A DNA stretch of 64,000 nucleotides from Siderastrea radians (lineage: Eukaryota > Cnidaria > Anthozoa > Scleractinia > Rhizangiidae), in assembly GCA_964017195.1 (NCBI GenBank), contig OZ024898.1, forward strand, positions 7,443,294 to 7,507,293. The letters run 5' to 3'. Of this stretch, positions 13,341 to 22,300 are shown one piece after another; within the stretch, counting starts at the first letter, position 1; every line of letters begins with the position of its first letter. The notes under the pieces are model-generated. The model did no database searches, was not told the origin of the DNA, and saw nothing but the letters and a program-made list of their open reading frames with translations. Made by a program: the position numbers and the translations under genes.

Positions 13341-16300
13341 TAATAATGATGAATAAGCAACTGCGATCATTGAAGGAAGTGGGAATGAGTTCTACTAGTA
13401 TTTCACTGCCATCTTGGAAAATATTATGCAAATTGTTTTTTTCAGGTGCTGTTTCGGCATGTGTTATCTGGAGAGATTACTGTGGAGCGACTTGTCCGAA
13501 TGACTCCTGAGCAACTGGCATCACCTGAATTAGCCACATGGCGTGAGCAGGAAACAAAGCATGTTAGTATCCCATATTTTGTCTGGTTGAAACCATCTTG
13601 CACTGAACTCCCTAACATTTTCGCTGCTATATCATAATAATTATTGAAATGGTGACTTGGATTAAATGAAAATAAAATATAAAGGGCTGTCAAATCAAAA
13701 TTTTGCTTCACTCACCATGGTGACCTGGAAGGTCGTGGGTTCGACTCCACAGTTGAGAGGACTCAGAAATTTTTCTCAGTAAATTTCAACTTGAGAGCAA
13801 TTTTTCATTTATTTTCATGTTGCTTGCTGTTTAATTAATAGAGTTATGGAATGTAAAGAAGACTGTTGCAGTTACATGTATAGATGCAACTTTTGCAGTT
13901 GCAAAAAGAAAGCCTGAAAATGCGCCCGGCTTCAAGTAAGCTAAATTTTTTCCGGGTTTCTTTTTGCAACTGCAAAAGTTTTTCGTCTATAATTGCGATG
14001 GTCTTCTTTACATTTCATTATTCATCCCACAGTTCAAATATATGATATTCATATATTCGTCATTTCAAATAGAGATATCGGTAACACTCACGTGAACAGT
14101 GCTACAAAGTGAATGTAACATAGTTTACATGTACATGTAGTTAAGAATCCCAACTGGTGTTACACAGAGCAGTTGGCTGTTTACAAGCATGGCCAACAAG
14201 TTGCACTCAGATCTACTGACAAAAAAAATCAGCAACAACCTGAAAAGTGATTTAGTGAAAAACAGAAGAGTCCCTCCATACAATTTATAAAGCTTAAGCA
14301 AATTTTCCATGCAAAAGGGAGTTAAATGTGTTTCTGGCTGAACACTTGGTGAAACCATGAGTGAAGACAATAATATTGTTTACAACACAAGAAAGTGGTG
14401 AGAAAGGTAATCTCCTATGCAGGTCCATGCATTTCCTGTTTTGTAGGTGCTCAGTCTGAACAACTTGATACAGTTTGTGTCACAGACATATTTTTCAAAT
14501 GCCTTGAAAATGCTATTATTTTCCGTAAAATTTTCAGACACATTAGTTGCAGACAACAAACTGTTTTTCCTTTCCATACTGATGGTCCCAAACAAAGTCA
14601 GTGTATAAGATGTAACTTGATTGTGTTTTAGACGTTAGAGATGATAAAGCTGAATCAAGAGGAAATAAATGCAACCAAAGCACATATAAAGAAAACACAC
14701 AAGGTAGGATGTCTTTTCGTTTTGAGGCTGTGATCCAAGACAAATTCCAAGTGCCCCAAATCTGAGAAGTACCTATCTCAGTTTCTTGGGTGGCCTGGGC
14801 CACCGCGCTTCTGTCAATTACTTGGTTTCCCTGGGCATCCAGGCACCTGTCAGTTTCCTGGGCCAAATCCTGGGCCACTGGCTACTGGGCTCCTATTAGT
14901 TTCTTGGGTGTCCTGGACTACTAGGCTCCTGTCAGTTTCTTGGGTGGCCTGGGATACCAGGGTCTTTTCAGTTTCTTGGGATTCCTGGGCTACTGGTCTT
15001 CCTCTCTGTTTTGTGGGGCATCCTGGTTTACTGGTCTCTTGTCAGTTTTTTTGGTGCCCTGGTCTCTTGTCAGTTCCTTGGGTGCTTTTGAGTACCGGAC
15101 ACTTGTTTGACAATAATTTTATACATGTCTGCAAGTGGGTAATACATGTAAACTGTGAAATGGGTGTTATGAGGCATTGCTGCTCCTGAATAGTGTATCA
15201 CTGTATTGAGCTCTAAGGGGGAGTGGGGTGCGGGGTGGCTAGCAAGGAGAAGAAAGTTAATACAGTCAACCTCTAGTAAGGGGTTGGGCTTTGGGCTTAT
15301 CTTTACCCAGCTAAAACTGATAACAGGAAAGAGTCTCAGATGTACATATATACAACAAAGTAGAATAGATCAGTTAAACAGTTGACTATGAGCAGTCTCA
15401 TTCTGCTCAGGGATAGTTGAAGAAAGTGACAAGCCAGCAAGTGTGAAAATCGCCTGTGGCATTGAAACGTGACACGCATGTCAAACTGCAAGTCTAATTA
15501 AACAGCAAAAGCTGAAAGGTCTAGTTATACTTGGACTGAATGACAACCCCACTTTATACCCAGCCAGTCATGCAGTCTTAAAGAATAAATGAGTCATTTT
15601 CAAAATTTGAAATCTTCAGAAATAATGAAAGGTATTCCACAGGACAGCAGTCAGAAGGGGTGTTCGTTAGTATTCTTAGCCTTTTTTACAATATAAATTA
15701 ATTGATAATTTTTACAAGATTAATTTATCTTAATCGTGGCCTTCAACTGAGGGGTGAAACACTGATTGTTATCCTTGTTTTTGTTTCTCTCAGGGTGAAG
15801 TAGAAATAGATGATGACGATTTAAGTACTCTTGAGGTAAAAGAAGTTTCTTGTTATGCTAAATAAATGCTGTTATTAGGTTAGTAGACCACTGTAGTGAT
15901 AATGATATCTTGCTAATCAGTCAAATTAATACCTGTAATTTGGCAAAAAACTTTGCAGTGGATATTGACGTGAAACCACTGTCTTGTCATCATCAAGGAC
16001 AACATAGTGACAGGAGTCAGAGGCTGGGTTTTTTCTTGACTTTAAACCATCACTTCCAGTTGTCATCCTCAGAGGCATCATTTCTTAAGTATTATTTTAT
16101 TTCTCAGAACTCCATCAAGGCAAATACAGAGTTAAAAGTGGAGCAAGGTCTTCCTGATAGTAACACAAGCTCCAGCACTTTACTTCTTGACACCACAGAT
16201 GAACACCGCATTCATCTCTTTGATCTGAACTGTCGCATCTGCACTGGGAAAATGCCACCCCCTGGGGAGCCCCCCAGGAGAGAGACACCGTCCCCACTTG

Positions 16301-19300
16301 TGTCAACTACTTCCATGTAAGTCATAGATAAGTACTGCCACACATTAGATAAAGTCACTTCCTGCCAGTGTGAGTACTCTTATAGAAAACTGCATGATGT
16401 CAAAGTATTGTCAAAATAGGGGAAAGAACCACGCTTAGTACTTAATATTCAGCATGTCACAAACGTGGAACAAGGAAAAAATCTGAATTTTCCATTTCTG
16501 AGCTTAAAATGTACCATCTTTCTTTTGGCATTGTTGATCCTAGCAGTATGCAGAATGCCTGTCTTGATGAACACCTACTAATCATGACCTAACCCTTGCA
16601 CTCCCAACAGTGCCTAAAATCCAAATTCAAGGCAAATCGCAAAGTTCATTTTGTAACATACTTACCGGTAAATATAAATAGTACCATGTGAAAGTACTGC
16701 TCACAAGGTTTCATTTGAATGGTCACATCAGAGGATTTCGTCCATAGACTCAAAATCTAGAACAACCTTAATGTCTCCGTAACTGACTCTGGGGGTGAAA
16801 GGGTTTTAACTCACCATAAGCCTCCCAGTTGCCCAGTGGTTAGAGCAGATTTTTCTTTGCCCCTTACTTGTGACAGCTGAATATTGCATCTTTCTTTAAG
16901 TCTTATGTTTGTTTTCCCTCAACAGAGTTCAGGCTGTTGCTGAGAGCTCTATTCCTTCGCCTACACCCATGGATATTGTCACCTCCGCAAAGTAAGGTTT
17001 TTTTACCTTTTTTTTCCCTTTTCAACACCACAGCATGAATCCTTTCTGTTTTATTGATTTATGTATTTTTGGCAACGACTGGTGTGTCAGCATGGAAAGA
17101 AAATTCTTTTCATTTCTATCTCCCGTTTGAGTCTCTTTTCTATCTCGGTTCTGCCCCCCCCCCCCTTCCTTTTCGTGTCGTGTGTGTCCTGGGGTGTGTC
17201 TGGTTTTTTTTCTTTGTAGCTCAAAAGTTAGAATTTGCCACAGAAAAGTGCTGCTCAGAAGTAACCAAGAATAGCTTTTACTTGCCTTCTCACACTGCAG
17301 GATTTCATCCACAGACACAAAAAGTAGAACCAGTTTAACAGTAAAATTAACAATACTACTGGAAAATACTGATCAAACTAATTCACCTGTATCACTTTGG
17401 GAAGAATTACAGTGAATGCCACTGGCACACTTGGTGTCTGTGAACCTTGAAGCAAGGACTCCTTTTTACGTATATTTCTCGCGTATATTGCAGTCGTCCT
17501 AATTCAGCCACTGTTTCTCAACCACCCGTCTCACTGCCGCTGCATATTAATGCAAATATGCAGGTCTGATTGCTGATGTTGCTGGGTAAATTCTTTCCGG
17601 GCAAACTTACAAAATTTATAACAACTGCGATGTGGTTTGTGGTCGCAGTTTACATAGCCTGAGAAAACAGCCGACGTTTCGTGAGGTTGCCACTTGAGCC
17701 CTCGTAAAACGACGTCTGAGTAACGAGCGTACACTAACAGATCTTGGTAGTGCTCCTGATTGGTTGAAAGAAAATTCCTGCGTGGCACAACCAATCAGAA
17801 GCACTATCAAGAACTGGGTAGTGCACGTCAGCAGTATGGAATTTCTGCGCTCGTTACTCAGACGTCGTTTTGCGAGGGCTCAAGTGGCGACCTCGCGAAA
17901 GGTCGGCTTTTTTCTCAGGCTGCAGTTTACAGTTTCATTCACCGAAAGAACTTCTCTATCATCCTCCTCCTCATTTTCTCTGTTTGCTCAATTGCAGTTC
18001 ACCTGATTCAGCCACTGTTTCTCAACCACCCGTCTCGCCGTCGGTGCTAAGCAAAACTCCAAAGAAAGTGCCAGCAGTGTGGAAGGGATTCGTAATGATG
18101 CAGAATGTGGCTAAATTCGGCACCAGTGCTTACCGTGTGTCAGGGTCATGTGACGACCTGCTACACCTGTTGCCGGATACGCTGCACGTTCAGGGCCGGA
18201 TAGCTCACGAGCAGGTCTGGGATTACCTCCTGCAGCTGAAAAGTTCCACGTCAAGGGTATGGATTTGCAATTTCTCCTTACTTACTAACTACCCCTCGTC
18301 CCTTATTGTTCGTGAGAATTTGGTGTTTGATCAAACTGTTTCCCCAGATAAAAGTTTTGACTTAACTTTCATCGTTCGCTAGATTGACAATGTTTTGTCA
18401 AACCTGCAGCTGAAAAGCTCCACAGCTAAGACATTGACATCCTCGGAGACCCAGGGGCAGATAGTCGGCGCGAGAGGCAGTTAAAACGGGCGAAATAGGT
18501 GCGAACTGAAGCCTGGTGTGAGCGAAAGTTTACAAGACGGGTGGGTACAGCCCCTGGGAGGATACCTTTAACGGACTAGTTCAAGAGTCCGTTTGCGTTC
18601 TTGCTTCTGATTGAGCATAAATTTTGTGGCATCGTATTTTTTTGTGCCCAGTCAGCGATCAGCTTATATCACCGCTCCTTTCGTGACGTCTTACACAGAG
18701 TATAACTTTGCTAAATCTTGTATCTAGTTACCACTCGGGCGTACTGAAATCAACTTTTTGTTTCCCTCGTTCGATAGGCCTACCATCGAAGAAAGTTTTT
18801 AATAGTAGTATGCGAACCCACAAAGCCGAGAAATCGAGAAATTTGGCAGAGGTAATCAAGGAAAAAGAAAACAAGTACGAAAATCAGATTGAGGTATTTT
18901 GAAAAGTCCACACCTTAGGTGTGAACTTTTGGAAGCATGCAGTTAGGATTTACGTGCGATCAACAACATGTCTTTGCGTTTGCTCCAAAGCTTCAGCTCG
19001 CGCCTATTTCGCCCATTTTAACTGCCTCTCGCCCCGACTATCTGCCCCTGCGTCTCCGAGGATGAGACGTTGAGTGCGTAGTTCTCCTTTCATAACTGAA
19101 ATAAAATCACCTAGAAATCGCAGCCAAACGTCTGAGATAAAATGTGGCCCTTGTCAACCGATGAAGTCGGATTATATAGGGAGGGAAAAGACGTCGGTTC
19201 CCAGAGTAGGCCTGGTACGAGTGTCGGTGTCGGGAAGACGTGGATGTCCCATCTCCATCCCAGAGCTCTTCTAGTTTTTGTCCTGCGCGGCCAAAAAACA

Positions 19301-22300
19301 ACGACCGAAGGCTCTAGAGTCGAGAATATTAAATGTCAGTGAGTGGGATCTATCTAAGAGGATTAGTTTTAACTCGTAAATACAGCAAGCGAAATAGGGT
19401 GTCATTTTTCGGGTTTGGCCTTAAAAAGGGTACCACTTGTCCACTTTTTTATTCAAAAATAGGGTCAGGGTTTAAGAACCTTAGTAACACAGGCCTATTC
19501 TAAATTGACGGGAGTACCCCCCCCCCCCGGGGTTGTATTAACGGGGTGTCATTACCCTTTTGTCATTGGAGCAGTTTCAGCCGAGTGTCGAGAGCAATTC
19601 GCGTTTGCTTTGTTTTAGTGTTACTATACCATGTGATTGGTTTAAAACTCGCGCCACTTTCTCAGCCAATCAGGAGTAAAACCAAGACCAATTGTGACTT
19701 GCTGGCACGCGTTTTCCCGCGCTTGGCACCGGCTATTTGCATTTTCTTCGGCTTTCGACTGGATCGTCGTTTTGTTTGTGTTCGTTCTGATTAGTCGGTG
19801 TAGTAACTGTGGTTTTAGTTTTACGGTACTCCTTTGAAAACCGCTCTAAATGTTTTCTTGTCATTTTATCTCAGGAGGTGTGTGTGATAAGGTACGAGGC
19901 GTCCTCTGACGACGAGAAGTTGAGCTATGTCTCCTTGTACTCGTACTTCTACAGTCGGAAACGCTGTGGGGTAGTCAGCAACTGTTACACTGGTGTTAAG
20001 GACATGTACCTTGTGCCTTTAGCCTCACACCAACCTATACCTCCAGAGCTGCTCCCCTTTGATGGACCTGGTAAGATAATGATGCTGTATCAATGCTCTT
20101 TTGTGTAGATGCAGAAGTGTGGTGGGCATCGCCTTGGACTAGGCAGTGTTTATCTTAGAAATGGGCTTATGAGGGTCCAGTGGCCCTCGATCCTTCAGAG
20201 ATTTTAGATAGTTCTTTTTCACGCAAGTTGGAACTTCTCTAATACACCTTAAGATCGTCAGTAAATTGGTGGGGTAAATCAGCATGTCAACTGCCTCGTT
20301 TGATGCGCTGCTAGTGCAAATGTTGTGTACCCAACTTGTTTTTAAGGTGGTATTTCTTCAATGCTGTTCTTTCATTGGAATTCTCACGCCTTAGGATTTT
20401 AGACTTAAACGTTAGGACTGTAAAAAAACCGCACCGGAGTAGGCAACGGCTAATTAGCTTTCATTTGAATGTTCACACCCACAGACTTCAGCTTTCATAA
20501 CCACCTTGCACAGTGTAGCAAACTGAATAGCTTTCTTTTGAGTGGTCAGATCTTAGGGTTTCATCATCCACAGACTTAAACGTTAGAACCACCTCACATG
20601 ATAATAAACAGCATGTCAGGAAGTATTGCTATATTAAGCTTTCGTTTGAGTAGACATTTTATACATATATTCAAAAGTTAGAAGCACCCTTTGTCGTAAT
20701 AGACAGAACTGCAATAAAATGCCTCCCATAGCTCTCTTGAATCGTCTGTTTAAACGTAATACGTATTTTCTTATCCATGTTTATTTTTGGAAAGATAGCC
20801 AAATTGATCCAGGTGCAAAAGGAAGATACTCGAACCGCTTGACTGCAATTACTTATTTCCATTGTATTTTTACAACTTGAAATGAAAAGTTTATCAAAAC
20901 GTGGCTACTTTTTTTTCTTCAGGCTTAGACGAGCCTCGTCCTCATATGCTATTGGGTGTCATTGTCCGATCAAAAGCTGTGTTCAAGCGCCCGCGTGCAC
21001 TTAGTCAGCGCTCCTTATCGCCTCCACCAAAGCGACGAACCAGTTCTGCTAGCGTCGAAACCAGCAGTAGTGAAGGAGGGACCGTGGAGAGCCCAGCTAG
21101 TAAGAGAGACGCGCTTAGTGAACTACGTGACTCGCCGCCTGCTGACATAGATGATATTGTGTTCCAGTACAACACCACTCAAGCCAAGAATGCAGCTAGA
21201 GAGAGTAAAGATTCATCAGTTAAAGCTTCACCGGCGTCTGAAACCTCAACGCCTTCATTGGCGTCTTCTACCGGAGCTGTGGTTACACCGGCTGCTTCAG
21301 CTGAGAAGTCGCCTGTTCCTTCACTCGAGGAACAGAAGCAGCAGTTGTTGGATCTTCAGGAGCGAGCACGGCAGTACATCTTAGCGCAGAGCCAACGAAA
21401 AGGAAGCACACTTGAATCTGAAGCAACGAGTGAAGACACACCAGAGAGCTCTGCTACTGCAAATGTACACAAGCACGGAGGGGAGGGTGGAGCCATGGAG
21501 GACGATGCCCCATACGACCCTGAGGAAGGTTTAGTTCTTGATCTTAACTCTACAGACCCCACTCCTTCCAAACCTCCTGTTGCTGTCACACCCAAGGAGC
21601 CCGCCAAGCCTTCTAGCTTGGAAATGTTGGTATCGACGCTTCAGAGGCTTCAAGGTGCGGCCTCTAACCTATCGGCACTGAGTGCTGTCCTACCTCAAGG
21701 AGCCAGTGCTACATCTAAAGTTGAACCTAACCAACCCAGTGGGAAGACACTCTCGGCTGCAGCTAGCTCAGCCAACGTCGAGGTACGTTCCACCAATTCT
21801 CAAGGCTCCACAGCATTAGCGAGTAGTATTCTGCAGCCGATTGTACCAGGTAGCCGTGAGCTGCTATCCACAGCTTCCCCTGACAGTGCATCAAAACCAA
21901 CGGTTTCCTCGAGTCTTGGATCACAGCCTTTAAGTGCAGCTCATCCACAACCAAAGCCTGTACGCTTAACTGGACATTTATCACAGCCTGCTGCCTCAAT
22001 CGGTGACAGTTCGCATCCTGCTATATCCAGCACTCAAGGATCTCAGTTGTCTCCCTCATTAGATCAAAGACTCCGACCCGGACATTCTTCTGCACAAAGG
22101 CTACAGTCACAAACTTCCTCAGACCAAAGAATGCAACCTGGACCTTCCTCCGACCACAAAACACATCCTGGGCCGTCCTCAGACCACCGTCCACTGCCCG
22201 TTCCTTCAACTGGCCAGCGGCATTCATTTGACCCGGCTTTTGACCACAGACTGCAACCTAGACCTTCCTCAGACCATAGACCTCATCCAGGAGCGTCTTC

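Noticed and set aside
13690..13760. GGTCGTGGGTTCGACTCC resembles a tRNA or SINE B box; TGCCCAGTGGTTAGAGCA at about 16,833 resembles an A box
   Set aside because: Neither has its partner box at the right distance and no cloverleaf can be drawn, so no tRNA or complete SINE is supported. They may be SINE fragments.
14908..15189. 93-codon frame with SVSW repeats
   Set aside because: It is the translation of the intron 9 minisatellite; no start context, domain or splice support.
20901..20922. ATG-initiated reading of the last PHF3/DIDO exon from 20901 as an independent gene
   Set aside because: The bases before 20923 are a pyrimidine-rich acceptor, and the SPOC domain is only complete when joined to the exon at 20070.
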